Shown here: positions 8,303 through 18,319 of the stretch, one piece after another | Layout: each line of letters begins with the position of its first letter | Position numbering within the stretch: the first letter of the stretch is position 1 | DNA from: Polaromonas vacuolata | GTDB taxonomy: Bacteria; Pseudomonadota; Gammaproteobacteria; Burkholderiales; Burkholderiaceae_C | Length of the DNA stretch: 64,000 bases | Reading direction: 5' to 3' | Assembly (NCBI RefSeq): GCF_012584515.1 | Contig: NZ_CP051461.1 | Span: 3,219,501 to 3,283,500, forward strand | The notes under the pieces: generated by a model | Database searches by the model: none | Told to the model about the DNA's origin: nothing | Seen by the model: only the letters and a program-made list of their open reading frames with translations | Made by a program: the position numbers and the translations under genes

Positions 8303-10282
8303 TTAATTACGCGGCAGCCGAAACACACTGACCATTTGCGACAGCTGGCCAGCTTGCTCTTGCAGCGACTGGGCCGCAGCAGCAGCTTCTTCAACCAATG
8401 CCGCATTTTGCTGAGTGACCTGATCCATCTGCGTAATCGCCTGATTGATCTGACCAATACCCTGCTCTTGCTCTTGGCTGGCGGCGGCGATCTCAGCCAT
8501 GATGTCAGTCACGCGTTTGACGCTGGTGACGATCTCATTCATGGTGTTACCCGCGTCTTGCACTTGCTTGCTGCCTTCCCCCACTTTATCGACAGAGTCG
8601 CCAATCAGGGTTTTAATTTCCTTGGCCGCTGCGGCCGAGCGTTGCGCTAGAGAACGCACCTCGGCAGCGACAACGGCAAAACCACGACCTTGCTCGCCCG
8701 CACGCGCAGCTTCCACGGCGGCATTCAGCGCAAGGATATTGGTCTGAAAAGCAATGCCGTCGATCACACCAATAATGTCAACAATTTTGCGCGAAGACGC
8801 ATTGATAGCGCCCATGGTGCCGACCACCAAAGACACGACATCGCCGCCGCGCACGGCCACGCCGGAAGCAGAAATCGCCAACTGATTGGCCTGCTTAGCA
8901 TTATCAGAATTTTGCTTAACCGTAATGGTGAGCTGCTCCATCGCCGCCGCGGTTTCTTCTAGCGAGCTGGCCTGTTGCTCAGTGCGTGAGGACAGGTCTT
9001 GATTACCAGCCGCAATCTCACCCGAAGCAGTGGCCATGGTGTCGGTTCCCAGGCGCACACCGCCCACCAATGAGACCAGGCCTTCGCGCATGGACTCCAC
9101 CGCACGCGTAATGACGCCGAGTTCGTCACGCCGCGAAGTCTGCATGGGCTGCGACAAATCGCCCTCGCCGATTGCTTGCACCTGTTGGCTGAGCAAACTC
9201 AGCGGGCGCACAGTACGGCGAATAAAGAAGAACAAAGCGACGCCCAAAAGCACGGCAGCCACGGCCATAAAGCCGGCCAACAAAGCTATCTGGCGGTACA
9301 TGTCGGCCAATACCTCTGAAGCAGAAACCTCGGCCACGACTAACCAGCCAGTCTCACGACTTTTGGCAACCGATGCATAGTGCGTCCCCGTTTGCGCTAG
9401 ATCGAACACCAAAGGTGCGTTATCAAGCCACTTCATTTCTGGACCCGTCATACGCGCTAGCCATTCGTCTGACTGACTGGGCAAGACCTCTGATAACTTT
9501 TTACCCGATGCTGTGGGGTGAAAAACTAATTTTGCGTCAGCCGGCGTTGCGCCCGGGTTGACTATGTAAATACCGCCAGTTTTAAAAATTTGAGTTTGTT
9601 TTGCAATCTCACCAAAGGCTGCCTGCTGCTTTGAAATATCCAACCCCACATAAAGCACGCCGACCATTTGACCGGCTGCGTTCAAAATCGGATCGTAAAT
9701 CGTGATAAAGGTCCGACCAAACAAGAAAGAACGCCCGATATATCGTTTACCCGCGCGCAGCGGCAGATAAGCGGCACTTTTTCGGTCTAACAAAGTGCCT
9801 ACGGCGCGATCACCGTTTTCTTTTTTCACTGAAGTTGTGATGCGCCTAAAGTCTTCGCCCTGCGCGATAAAGACGGTGGCGTTACCACCCGGAAAGTCGC
9901 GCGTAAAACTGTCAACTTCTGTGAGGCTGGTGCTCACAGGTTGGGAGAAATTGATCAAATCCGTCTGCCCCTCGTTAGCATAAGACAAGGTCGCTTCAAA
10001 TTTTCGCCTGAATATCTCAAACGCATTAATAGCAGAGACCTGCATAGTGCTGTCAAACACATCTAAGGACTGGGCGATACCTTCAGACTTGGCGTTGGCG
10101 TACTCTTGCGCACTGCGCTGCTGCTGAACCGAGGCCAGCGCATAAAACAAACCTAATAGCATCAAAGTCACCGCCACAATCACCGCTATACCAACGGCCG
10201 TCATACTGCGCGCCAGCGAGACAAAAGGCGGCGCTGCCGCTTGGCCATTGTGAGTGGGCGTGGAATGCATCAAAGTCTTCAT
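8303..10282 (-). CDS. Methyl-accepting chemotaxis protein
   Basis: A 659-residue chemoreceptor. A first membrane helix near residues 20-40 is followed by a periplasmic domain of about 270 residues resembling a Cache-type sensor, a second membrane helix ([20 protein letters not shown]), a HAMP linker, and a signalling domain with the invariant hairpin [31 protein letters not shown]. Flanking methylation-helix Glu/Gln pairs are visible. There is no C-terminal pentapeptide tether for CheR. The start is taken at the ATG at 10282; the frame continues upstream only to a TTG. Ligand unknown; no chemotaxis genes lie beside it. Confidence 0.93.
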   Translation of the reverse strand: MKTLMHSTPTHNGQAAAPPFVSLARSMTAVGIAVIVAVTLMLLGLFYALASVQQQRSAQEYANAKSEGIAQSLDVFDSTMQVSAINAFEIFRRKFEATLSYANEGQTDLINFSQPVSTSLTEVDSFTRDFPGGNATVFIAQGEDFRRITTSVKKENGDRAVGTLLDRKSAAYLPLRAGKRYIGRSFLFGRTFITIYDPILNAAGQMVGVLYVGLDISKQQAAFGEIAKQTQIFKTGGIYIVNPGATPADAKLVFHPTASGKKLSEVLPSQSDEWLARMTGPEMKWLDNAPLVFDLAQTGTHYASVAKSRETGWLVVAEVSASEVLADMYRQIALLAGFMAVAAVLLGVALFFFIRRTVRPLSLLSQQVQAIGEGDLSQPMQTSRRDELGVITRAVESMREGLVSLVGGVRLGTDTMATASGEIAAGNQDLSSRTEQQASSLEETAAAMEQLTITVKQNSDNAKQANQLAISASGVAVRGGDVVSLVVGTMGAINASSRKIVDIIGVIDGIAFQTNILALNAAVEAARAGEQGRGFAVVAAEVRSLAQRSAAAAKEIKTLIGDSVDKVGEGSKQVQDAGNTMNEIVTSVKRVTDIMAEIAAASQEQEQGIGQINQAITQMDQVTQQNAALVEEAAAAAQSLQEQAGQLSQMVSVFRLPRN

Positions 10283-10527
10283 GGAATTGAACCTACTGGA
10301 GTGGGACCTGACTCGGGCAGCAGAACTCAAAAAGGCAGGGAACGCGGCAGGCGCTATGCCAATACGGTGTGAGTAAGACCTACCGAATAATTGTCATTAG
10401 TTGTAAAGATAGTTAACAACATTAATAACGGCAGTTGTTTGAAAAACTTTAATAAAAAAATAATTTTTTTACGTTCACATAAGGCTTTATGCAAACTTGC
10501 GCCAAAGTTGATTTGGCCTTGGCAGAA

Positions 10528-10903
10528 TTATTTGCGCTTACCCAGTGCGTCGCGGTGTTTCGCTAGCCCGGCCTCGTGATCACAGGCAGCGCCAGTATCT
10601 CGGCCCTGCAGCGCTTCAATCTAATTCCATGCCCGCAGCAAGTGCAATGGAATTTTTTAATGCCCTTGAGGTGCGCGGCTTTGACAGAGTTTTCGAACGC
10701 CAGATGTTTATCTTTGATCTGGAAAACATTCAGCTTTCCTTGTCCTGCACGGCGCTGCAAAACAAAGTTTGTAGCGCCGCTATCTGGTCCAGCAAATCGG
10801 AAGTAAGCTCAATCCTAGGGACATTGCCCAGATCAAATTTGCCACTAATTAATGTTTCAAGAAAACCTTCCAAAGGGATACGGCCTGAGCCGCACTCCCG
10901 CAC
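10528..10903 (-). pseudogene. Decayed coding sequence of unknown family
   Basis: Between the chemoreceptor and the SDR gene the minus strand shows two protein-like stretches in broken frames. The first, from about 10903 to a TGA at 10730-10732, reads VRECGSGRIPLEGFLETL and onward. The second ends at TAA 10528-10530 and reads DTGAACDHEAGLAKHRD. In-frame stops and at least one frameshift separate them. The family was not recognised. Lack of an ATG for the upstream part and the frame breaks argue for a pseudogene rather than small genes. Confidence 0.35.
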
Positions 10904-10971
10904 GACATCTTGACTTCTTGACTCTCATTCCGCCGAAAAAAAAAGCAGATGGGGAAATAGCTAAATAATGT

Positions 10972-11733
10972 TTAGAGCTGAACGCCGCGCGTCAGCGCAC
11001 CATCAACCAGCAAGTTGGTGCCGGTAATAAAGCTCGCCGCTGGGCTGGCCAAAAACACCACGGCATTGGCCACTTCCTGCGGCGAAGCCATGCGCCCCGT
11101 CGGGTTCAGTGCTAGCGCTTCTTTGAACAAAGCGGGGTTGCCCTGCTCAATTTGGTCCCAAATTCCACCGGCAAAATAAGTGTTGCCCGGCGAGACTGTG
11201 TTGGCGCGTATTTTTTTACCAGCTAAATGAAACGCCAGACCTTGGGTGTAGTGAATCACCGCCGCTTTGAACGCGCCGTAAGGGCCAGCGGCAAAATCAA
11301 TCTCCCGCGCCGAGACGCTAGAGATGGTGATGATGGACGCATGCTGGCTTTTCTCAAGACTTGGCATGGCAGCATTCACCAAGCGGACCGTGCCCATCAT
11401 GTCAACATCAAAGCCACTCTTCCAACCCGCTTCGTCGTTGCCTACCGCCAACGCACTGACGTTGGCGACCACTATGTCTATGCCGCCCATGGCAGTACTA
11501 GCTTGGGCCACAAAAGCGGCCAGTGCAGCCTCGTCGCCGACGTCTACTGCGCAGCCCAACACCGTGGCGCCAGTGCTTGAAAACTCGGCAGCGACAGCCG
11601 CCACCTCGCTGGCATTGCGGGCGCAAAAAGCCAGTTGCGCGCCCTCGTCGATTAGCGTCTGCGCAATCGCTCGGCCTATGCCCTTGGTGCCACCGGTAAC
11701 GATTGCCCGCAGGCCTTTGAGTTTTAAATCCAT
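10972..11733 (-). CDS. Short-chain dehydrogenase/reductase
   Basis: A 253-residue classical SDR. The cofactor motif TGGTKGIG spans residues 13-20, the catalytic Ser lies in ISSVSA at about residues 137-142, and the catalytic YxxxK is Y152/K156. The C-terminal region (SPGNTYFAGGIW, ending in the loop GTNLLVDGALTRGVQL) is typical. The substrate cannot be assigned. It lies 26 bp downstream of the acetamidase-family gene on the same strand and is probably co-transcribed with it. Confidence 0.9.
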   Translation of the reverse strand: MDLKLKGLRAIVTGGTKGIGRAIAQTLIDEGAQLAFCARNASEVAAVAAEFSSTGATVLGCAVDVGDEAALAAFVAQASTAMGGIDIVVANVSALAVGNDEAGWKSGFDVDMMGTVRLVNAAMPSLEKSQHASIITISSVSAREIDFAAGPYGAFKAAVIHYTQGLAFHLAGKKIRANTVSPGNTYFAGGIWDQIEQGNPALFKEALALNPTGRMASPQEVANAVVFLASPAASFITGTNLLVDGALTRGVQL

Positions 11734-11759
11734 TGCTGTTGTCCTGTTTGGGTAAAAAT

Positions 11760-12758
11760 TTATTCGGCTTCGGGTGCGAGGTATTTTTTCTCCACCCCTG
11801 CTGCCACGGAATATTTGGGATCGACAAAATTACCGAGCCTGACTTTGCCGCACTGGCTGAGCATCATGTATGCATCCCACTTGTCGTAGCCATACTCTTT
11901 GGCCATCCACAAAACCAATTCGCTGTAAGCAATGCGGGTGGCGTCTTCGAGCGGCCGCGCGCTGCCTATCACCATGATTTGATCTTCGGTTTCTAAGCGT
12001 GGCCAATCAATCGCCCAGCTTTTGATTAAGTCAACATGGATAGTCGTGCGACTGGCGTATTCGACGGCTGTGCCGCAGACCTCGCCATCGCCCTGACAAG
12101 CATGGGCATCGCCAATAAATAGCCGCGCACCGGGCGAGCGCACGGGCAAATAAGTGATGCTGCCCGGCCCCATGTCGGGCACATCCATATTGCCGCCGTG
12201 GCTGTCTGGCGTGAGGGAATTAATCGAGTCAATTTCGGGCGATAAGCTCAGTGTGCCAATGTGCGGGCGGTAAGGCAGGGTTACGCGCCGGCTCCAGTAA
12301 ACGCCTTGCTCGTCGAGGTCAATCTTGCGCGTGATCTCGGGCAAGGGGTCGTTCAACATGGCGGTAAAGTCTGTGCCGGTGAGCGCGCCGAAGCGAGGAA
12401 TCAAACAGCAAGTGCCGCGTGGATTAGCGCCGCGCGGCAGCATGGATTCGATATACACCGCCACCACATCGCCTTTTTCAGCGCCTTCAATCATGATGGG
12501 GCCGTTTTGCGGATTGAGAAACGGCACGCGCAGTTTGGCGCTGGGTAAATCTTGTTCGGTCTGGATTTTTCCGTCAAACGCATCCCGGGTATCGACGATC
12601 ACGCGGTCACCCGGTTTGATATGCAGCACCGGCTGCGAGTAAGGGCCTATGGTGTAGTGAAAAACGCCTTGGCGTTCTTCCGTCAACTCGTGAGTAGTGC
12701 CGACTGCACCGCGAGCAACGCCGCGGGTGTGCATGAGAGATTTCGAAAGCCATGTCAT
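11760..12758 (-). CDS. Acetamidase/formamidase family protein
   Basis: A 332-residue member of the FmdA/AmdA family of zinc-dependent amidohydrolases that release ammonia from formamide or acetamide. Family features are GDRVIVDTRDAFDG near the N-terminus, the segment GGNMDVPDMGPGSITYLPV, and FIGDAHACQGDGEVCGTAVE. The ATG at 12758 is preceded by GGAGA with 7-base spacing and is preferred over a TTG 60 bases upstream. It is first in a likely two-gene operon with the SDR. Physiological substrate is inferred only at family level. Confidence 0.88.
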   Translation of the reverse strand: MTWLSKSLMHTRGVARGAVGTTHELTEERQGVFHYTIGPYSQPVLHIKPGDRVIVDTRDAFDGKIQTEQDLPSAKLRVPFLNPQNGPIMIEGAEKGDVVAVYIESMLPRGANPRGTCCLIPRFGALTGTDFTAMLNDPLPEITRKIDLDEQGVYWSRRVTLPYRPHIGTLSLSPEIDSINSLTPDSHGGNMDVPDMGPGSITYLPVRSPGARLFIGDAHACQGDGEVCGTAVEYASRTTIHVDLIKSWAIDWPRLETEDQIMVIGSARPLEDATRIAYSELVLWMAKEYGYDKWDAYMMLSQCGKVRLGNFVDPKYSVAAGVEKKYLAPEAE

Positions 12759-12922
12759 TGAGAGGTCTCCACTAAAAAAAGTATTTTTATGACTATAAGA
12801 CCGCCAGTTGCAAACCAAGCTTTAGTTGGGCAATTTATTGCACGCTATTACATTTTTTATTACGCACAGAGCGGCTAAAAAAAACCGCGCCTTAAACGCC
12901 ATTGCATGGATTAAAAAATGCC

Positions 12923-14302
12923 TCAAACTACCCACATTTTTAAAACCAGTCCAAGCAAAGCACTGACTGCAATCACATGAATCACATTGCGTTTGTAGCG
13001 AAACAGCGCCACCGCAGCGGCCAGCGCAATCAGCGCAGAGGCCACGTCAAAGCGTCCACTAAAGCCAGTTGGCCAAAGTACGTGATACGCAAAAAATAGC
13101 GCCAAATTTAAAATCACACCGACGACTGCGGCGGTAATTGCGGTCAGCGGCGCAGTGAATTTAATCTCGCCATGCGTGGATTCAATCAGCGGACCACCGG
13201 CCAAAATAAACAGAAACGACGGTAAAAAAGTGAACCATGTCACCAAACACGCGGCCAACGCACCAGCCAAAAAGCGTGACTCAGGTCCCAACAAGGCTTG
13301 CAAATAAGCGCCAATAAATCCAACGAAAGCCACCACCATAATCAGCGGGCCGGGCGTGGTCTCGCCGAGGGCTAAACCATCAATCATCTGGGTCGGGTTA
13401 AGCCAACCAAAGCTCTCGACTGCGCCTTGATAAACATAAGGCAGAACGGCGTAAGCACCACCAAAAGTAAGCAGCGCAGCTTTGGTGAAAAACCAACTCA
13501 TTTGCGTGAAGGTGTGACTCCAGCCAAAGCTGGCGATCAGCACCAGCATAGGCAGCAACCAGAGCAGCGCGCCCACGGCTAAGATTTTTACTAATCGACT
13601 CCAGCGAAATTTTGCATGCTCTGGCGTAGGCGTGTCGTCATCAATCACAGCCTTGCCGAGTGCTTGCTTAGATTGTTTATGGTCAGTACCAGTCGCAAAT
13701 TTTTCTGGTGCGAATCGGCCACCGACAAAACCAATTAAGGCCGCTGCTGCCACGATGGCCGGAAAGGGTAGCTTGAACGCAAAAATCGCTACGAAAGATG
13801 CGCCAGCGATGGCCCACAACCAATTGTTCTTCAACGCCCTAGTGCCTATGCGGTGCGCCGCATGCACCACGATGGCGGTGACGGCTGGCTTGATACCGTA
13901 GAAAAGTCCGGCCACCAGCGGCATCTCACCATAGGCAATGTAGAGCCAAGACAACGCAATCAAAATGAAAAGTGACGGCAGGACAAACAACACACCAGCG
14001 ACGATAGCGCCCTTGGTGCGATGCATTAACCAGCCAATGTAGATGGCGAGTTGCTGCGCCTCAGGGCCGGGCAGCAGCATGCAGTAATTGAGCGCATGCA
14101 AAAACCGCCGCTCAGAAATCCAACGCCGGTTCTCCACCAGCTCTTGATGCATCACCGATATCTGACCGGCCGGGCCACCAAAACTGATGAAACCAAGCTT
14201 GAGCCAAAACGCAAAAGCCAGCCAAAAATTAACGCCTTGAGTTGCGTTTTGCGCATCCGTGTTGGCGGGTTCAGCAGCGGATTGCTTTGGAAGGTTTTGC
14301 AT
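12923..14302 (-). CDS. chrA: Chromate efflux transporter (CHR family, two-domain)
   Basis: A 459-residue polytopic membrane protein with the two homologous CHR domains of the long-chain ChrA family, which expel chromate. The N-domain contains FGGPAGQISVMHQELV and LPGPEAQQLAIYIGW. The C-domain repeats the pattern as FGGAYAVLPYVYQ and GLALGETTPGPLIMV. A charged cytoplasmic linker separates the halves. No ChrB regulator is adjacent, so expression control is unknown. Function is assigned from the family; some CHR proteins have not been shown to move chromate. Confidence 0.92.
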   Translation of the reverse strand: MQNLPKQSAAEPANTDAQNATQGVNFWLAFAFWLKLGFISFGGPAGQISVMHQELVENRRWISERRFLHALNYCMLLPGPEAQQLAIYIGWLMHRTKGAIVAGVLFVLPSLFILIALSWLYIAYGEMPLVAGLFYGIKPAVTAIVVHAAHRIGTRALKNNWLWAIAGASFVAIFAFKLPFPAIVAAAALIGFVGGRFAPEKFATGTDHKQSKQALGKAVIDDDTPTPEHAKFRWSRLVKILAVGALLWLLPMLVLIASFGWSHTFTQMSWFFTKAALLTFGGAYAVLPYVYQGAVESFGWLNPTQMIDGLALGETTPGPLIMVVAFVGFIGAYLQALLGPESRFLAGALAACLVTWFTFLPSFLFILAGGPLIESTHGEIKFTAPLTAITAAVVGVILNLALFFAYHVLWPTGFSGRFDVASALIALAAAVALFRYKRNVIHVIAVSALLGLVLKMWVV

Positions 14303-14342
14303 GGTTTTTTTAAGTGAGTGAATTCACCGATTAAAAAGGCGT

Positions 14343-14624
14343 GTGCTCAAGGCGCATCGTTATGGCTTTGATTGTGAGGCTAAAGCGCGAGGGTGTTTAA
14401 GGCACGGACTCGACTTTGCGGGCGCTGCTCTTATTTTTGCTGGTAACACCTTGAGAGTTCAAGATATTAGAAAAGACTTGGGCCAGACACGCATCATTTG
14501 CTATGGCCTATTGGCCAAACGCATGGTCGTGATCGGCTACACCCCGCGTGGCACGGACCGCCATATTTTCAGCATGAGGAAAGCCAATGAACGCGAAAAA
14601 GCACGCATCAGCGCACACATTTAA
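14343..14624 (+). CDS. brnT: BrnT-family toxin (type II toxin-antitoxin)
   Basis: About 93 residues with the BrnT pattern: YGFDCEAKARGCLRHGLDF at the N-terminus and IGYTPRGTDRHIFSMRKANERE at the C-terminus, matching the RelE-like ribonuclease fold of BrnT. There is no in-frame ATG before the conserved part, so a GTG at 14343 is taken as start. The 3' end overlaps the brnA start by 38 bases, the toxin-first order usual for BrnT/BrnA, in which BrnA binds the toxin and represses the operon. Confidence 0.85.
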   Translation: MLKAHRYGFDCEAKARGCLRHGLDFAGAALIFAGNTLRVQDIRKDLGQTRIICYGLLAKRMVVIGYTPRGTDRHIFSMRKANEREKARISAHI

Positions 14625-14904
14625 GTCTGATCTAGAGCGGGTTGATACTCACCAATTGCATGCGTCTGAGTACGACGATCTGCCTGATTTAACGGATGAA
14701 ATGCTGGCCAGAGCGACTGTCAACAAGGGCGGTCGACCAAAACTAAACGCCCCCAAGGTATTGTTGTCGGTACCCTATAGCCAAGAAGTAGTGGCCTACT
14801 TCCGCGCCACCGGTGACGGCTGGCAAAACCGCATGGATAAGGTATTGAGTCAATACGTGTCTGAGCATCCGCTTACCTCAAGCCCTTTGCCAACCGATAC
14901 CTGA
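14587..14904 (+). CDS. brnA: BrnA-family antitoxin
   Basis: A 105-residue antitoxin. The N-terminal part is acidic (YDDLPDLTDEML) and would wrap the toxin; the C-terminal part GRPKLNAPKVLLSVPYSQEV followed by FRATGDGWQNRMDKVL is the ribbon-helix-helix DNA-binding domain of BrnA. It overlaps brnT, supporting one operon. Auto-repression is expected from the family but no operator was identified. Confidence 0.85.
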   Translation: MNAKKHASAHTFKSDLERVDTHQLHASEYDDLPDLTDEMLARATVNKGGRPKLNAPKVLLSVPYSQEVVAYFRATGDGWQNRMDKVLSQYVSEHPLTSSPLPTDT

Positions 14905-15160
14905 GAGCATTCGACTCTGCTTTGCATCGCAGAATTTACGCAGAATTTAATACCACCCTAGAAAGGGCATCAACATAGTATTTTTAAATGAGCAGTCGCA
15001 GTATTAACGCCGCCATAAAGGCCTGATTTCTCATGCGCTTGCACCACCTATTGCCGTCGTATTGGCTTTAAAAAAAGCCCAATAAACTTCAATCAGTGGT
15101 GCAAGAAAAACTGGTGCGAAAACCACTTGTACGAAAACCTGATGCCAACAAAATTAAATG
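14905..15160. other. Non-coding stretch between brnA and the hydroxylase operon
   Basis: About 255 bases without a credible coding frame. It is AT-rich in places and contains loosely repeated GGTGCGAAAACC/TGTACGAAAACC segments near 15110-15140. Nothing else was recognised. Confidence 0.4.
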
Positions 15161-15182
15161 CGACTGCCGTAGCAAGCAGTCG
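15161..15182 (-). terminator. Probable terminator of the molybdenum hydroxylase operon
   Basis: A perfect 7-bp stem (CGACTGC / GCAGTCG) with an 8-base loop lies 38 bases beyond the large-subunit stop. On the minus strand it is followed by a T-rich but not continuous run. Confidence 0.45.
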
Positions 15183-15220
15183 TTAGTCATTGGTCATTGG
15201 TCTTAGGACTGGTTTTCGAA

Positions 15221-17509
15221 TCAAGCCAACTTAAACGGCAACTCACGCAAACGTTTACCGGTCAAGCTGGCAATCGCATTGGCAAACGCAGGCGCCAGTG
15301 GCGGCAAGCCGGGCTCACCTAAACCGGTAGGTGCGTCTGCGCTGGGCACTATGTGCACCGCAACGCTTGGCATGTCAGTGATGCGCGCTACCGTGTAGTT
15401 GGTAAAGTTGCTTTGCTCGACCACACCGTCTTTTAACGTGATCGCCGCACCCGGCAAACACATGCCTAAGCCCATCAAGGCCGCGCCTTGAATCTGCGCT
15501 TCTATGCTGGTGGGGTTAATCGCCAAATTGCAATGCACGCCAGCAGTAATCGCGTGTAGTTTTGGCTTGCCGTCGGTGACCGACGCTTCCACTACATAGG
15601 CCACCACAGTGTTAAAAGATTCATGCACGGCTACGCCCCAAGCACGGCCTTCGGCGAGTTTGCGTTTGCCGTAACCAGAACGATCAACTGCGGTTTGCAA
15701 AGCCGTTTGATGGCGCGGATGTTTGCCCGCGAACTGCTGCATACGAAAGGCCACAGGGTCTTGGTTGGACTGGCGCGCGATCTCGTCGATTAGGGTTTCC
15801 ATCACATAAGCCGTGTGGGTGGAGCCGACACTGCGCCACCACAGCACCGGCACATTTTCTACCGGATGGTGGGCGGATAGGCGCATGGGAATGTCGTAGG
15901 GCAACTTCATGCCTTCGACCATGGTCTCGTCAACGCCGTCTTTAACCATGAATTTTTCAAACGCTGTGCCGGTCATGATGGACTGGCCGACGATGACATG
16001 GTCCCAAGCGAGTATCTTGCCGTCGGCGTCAAAACCAATCTCGGCGCGATGCACATGCATGGGCCGGTAATAGCCGCCGCGCACATCGTCTTCACGGCTC
16101 CACAAAGTGCGCACAGCACCCGTCAAACCTGCTGCGCGCGCGGCCTTGGCGACACCGGCTGCTTCGACAACGTAGTCGCTGCCGGGCACGCCGCGTCGGC
16201 CAAAACCGCCACCAGCCATTTGCACATGGATGCGCACGTTGGCGGGTTTAACACCCAGCACCTTAGCCGCTGCCATGCTGTCTAGACCCGGCATCTGGCT
16301 GCCCACCCACAGCTGCACTTTGGTGTCTGCACCTTGACCGGTTAATTCCACTGTGCAACTGAGTGGCTCCATTGGGGTATGGGCAAGGTAGGGAAAAACA
16401 AACTCGGCGCTGATTTTTTTCGGCGCTGTGGCTAGTGCACTGACATCGGCTGCGTATTTAATTGCGCCGGTTTTTTTCGCCAATGCTTGATAGCTAGCGA
16501 GTTGGGTAACGCTATCAACTTTTTCACGCGCCGAATCATCCCATTGAATTTTGAGCGCGTCGCGGCCTAACTTTGCCGCCCAGTAAGCATTCGCCACCAC
16601 CGCAACACCTTCACCGCCGCGGTCTAAGGCAATGCGCAGCACTGCTTTGACGCCGTCTACGGCTTTGGCCGCGCTGTCGTCGACCGACTTAATCTTGCTG
16701 CCAAACACCGGTGGGTGCGCCACCACGGCGGTCAGCATGCCGGGCAAATTCATGTCAATGCCGTAACTTTGCTGGCCACTGGATTTGGCGCGTGCATCTA
16801 GGCGCAGCGTGGGTTGGCCTATTAAGCGAAATTGCTTAGGGTCTTTGAGCGTGACTTTTTCCGGCACTGGCATGGCCATCGCAGCTTCGGCCAAGGCGCC
16901 ATAAGTCAGACGCTTACCGCCCGGGCCAATCACCACACCTTGCTCGGTGCGCAGGCTAGATGCGTCTACGCCCCACTGCGCCGCAGCAGCAGCGACCAGC
17001 ATGGCGCGGGCGCGCGCGCCGAGTTCACGGTACTGGGTGTAAGAGTTTTTAATCGAGCTTGAGCCGCCAGTAATTTGCATGCCAAAGTTGGGATCGATAT
17101 AAGCCGGGTCGGCATTGCCGTGTTGGGTTTTGACTTTGCCCCAATCCGCGTCCAGCTCTTCCGCCAGAATCATCGGCAGACCGGTTTGCACGCCTTGGCC
17201 GAACTCAAGCCGGTTCAAAGTCACCGTCACCATGCCATCCGCGGCGATGCTGACAAAGGCCGAGGGCTGCTCTATCGGCTTGAGCTTGGACGCACTAGCA
17301 CTGGCCGCTGCGGCACCTGTTGCGGCTTGCGCCAGCATAGGAAACGCACCCAATGCGAAACCGCCAGCAGTCGCCATTTTGAGAAAGCTGCGACGCGCCA
17401 GTGCCGGGTTGATAACGCTACTTTCACCCTCAGAAGATGCCAGCATTTGTATGCCTTTTGGCAGTTGGCTAAACAGCTCGGCAGGGCTTAGGTTTTGTGT
17501 TTTATACAT
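15221..17509 (-). CDS. Molybdopterin-binding large subunit of a Tat-exported xanthine dehydrogenase-family hydroxylase (IorB-like)
   Basis: A 762-residue molybdenum-cofactor subunit resembling isoquinoline 1-oxidoreductase beta and related aldehyde dehydrogenases. A twin-arginine signal ARRSFLKMA (R39-R40) followed by a hydrophobic stretch predicts folded export to the periplasm with the small subunit carried along. GGGFGRRG is the family's Moco-contacting motif, and GEPGLPPLAPAFANAI near the C-terminus includes the expected catalytic Glu region. It lies 11 bp downstream of the 2Fe-2S subunit gene. No cytochrome subunit or XdhC-like maturation factor is adjacent. The substrate is unknown; N-heterocycles and aldehydes are the known range. 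Confidence 0.9.
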   Translation of the reverse strand: MYKTQNLSPAELFSQLPKGIQMLASSEGESSVINPALARRSFLKMATAGGFALGAFPMLAQAATGAAAASASASKLKPIEQPSAFVSIAADGMVTVTLNRLEFGQGVQTGLPMILAEELDADWGKVKTQHGNADPAYIDPNFGMQITGGSSSIKNSYTQYRELGARARAMLVAAAAAQWGVDASSLRTEQGVVIGPGGKRLTYGALAEAAMAMPVPEKVTLKDPKQFRLIGQPTLRLDARAKSSGQQSYGIDMNLPGMLTAVVAHPPVFGSKIKSVDDSAAKAVDGVKAVLRIALDRGGEGVAVVANAYWAAKLGRDALKIQWDDSAREKVDSVTQLASYQALAKKTGAIKYAADVSALATAPKKISAEFVFPYLAHTPMEPLSCTVELTGQGADTKVQLWVGSQMPGLDSMAAAKVLGVKPANVRIHVQMAGGGFGRRGVPGSDYVVEAAGVAKAARAAGLTGAVRTLWSREDDVRGGYYRPMHVHRAEIGFDADGKILAWDHVIVGQSIMTGTAFEKFMVKDGVDETMVEGMKLPYDIPMRLSAHHPVENVPVLWWRSVGSTHTAYVMETLIDEIARQSNQDPVAFRMQQFAGKHPRHQTALQTAVDRSGYGKRKLAEGRAWGVAVHESFNTVVAYVVEASVTDGKPKLHAITAGVHCNLAINPTSIEAQIQGAALMGLGMCLPGAAITLKDGVVEQSNFTNYTVARITDMPSVAVHIVPSADAPTGLGEPGLPPLAPAFANAIASLTGKRLRELPFKLA

Positions 17510-17520
17510 GGGGGTTTCCT

Positions 17521-17979
17521 TTAAGCGATGGCGCTGGCAGCGTCTTTAATAGCAGCGCGAATGCGCACATAAGTGCCGCAGCGGCAGATGTTGCCGGCCA
17601 TGGCGCTGTCGATGTCGGCATCGGTTGGGGTTTTATTTGATTTCAGCAGCGCAGTCGCGCCCATGATCTGGCCGCTTTGGCAGTAACCGCATTGGGCCAC
17701 GTCGTGCTTAACCCAAGCGTCTTCGACTGCTTTGCCGACGCTGTCTAGAGACATGGCTTCAATGGTGGTGATTTTCTGGCCGACGGCGGCAGAAATCGGT
17801 GTCACGCAAGAGCGAATTGCCGCGCCATTCAAATGCACGGTGCAAGCGCCACACATCGCCACGCCGCAGCCGAACTTGGTGCCCGTCATGCCCAGCGTAT
17901 CGCGCAAAGCCCAGAGTATGGGAGTGGAGTCGGGCGCGTTAACGGCAATGTCTTTGCCGTTGATATTGAGCGTTTGCAT
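17521..17979 (-). CDS. [2Fe-2S] small subunit of the xanthine dehydrogenase-family hydroxylase (IorA-like)
   Basis: A 152-residue iron-sulphur subunit. The plant-ferredoxin-type cluster uses C38, C43, C46 and C58 (KFGCGVAMCGACTVHL); the second cluster uses C97, C100, C132 and C134 (CGYCQSGQ and GNICRCGTY). It passes electrons from the molybdenum subunit to an acceptor. The ATG at 17979 is preceded by GGAGA and begins right before the conserved N-terminus, so it is preferred to a longer frame. It forms an operon with the large subunit. Confidence 0.93.
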   Translation of the reverse strand: MQTLNINGKDIAVNAPDSTPILWALRDTLGMTGTKFGCGVAMCGACTVHLNGAAIRSCVTPISAAVGQKITTIEAMSLDSVGKAVEDAWVKHDVAQCGYCQSGQIMGATALLKSNKTPTDADIDSAMAGNICRCGTYVRIRAAIKDAASAIA

Positions 17980-18319
17980 GGGGTCTCCAAAAAGGAATAA
18001 AAAAAGATATGGTGGAAAAAGCTTGCCGCAATAAAGACTAACTAGCGGCGAAGCTGGCATTGGCGAGCACAGCTCAAAGCCAATACCAATGCGAATAACA
18101 AACTAAATAACCAGTCCAGTAAAAGCGTCAATAAGCCTGCCTAAGCAAAGACATTACATATACCATAAGCCGAAAGCGACGCTTACGCTTTATGACACAT
18201 TCAATGCCCTTTTCAAGTCGCTCAAGCGCGGCTGCGTTAGTCGCTTATGCTTAAGATAAATCAGCGGTTTTTCAATCCTGGCAAATACCCCAAACCTTTA
18301 CCGGGAGCGTTTTCATTCA
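17980..18319. other. Intergenic region, divergent promoters expected
   Basis: About 340 bases between the divergent small-subunit and alpha/beta hydrolase genes. It should carry both promoters, but no strong -35/-10 pair or operator stood out. Confidence 0.4.

Noticed and set aside
12759..12818. Longer acetamidase reading frame
   Set aside because: It starts at a TTG without a ribosome site, while ATG 12758 has one at proper distance.
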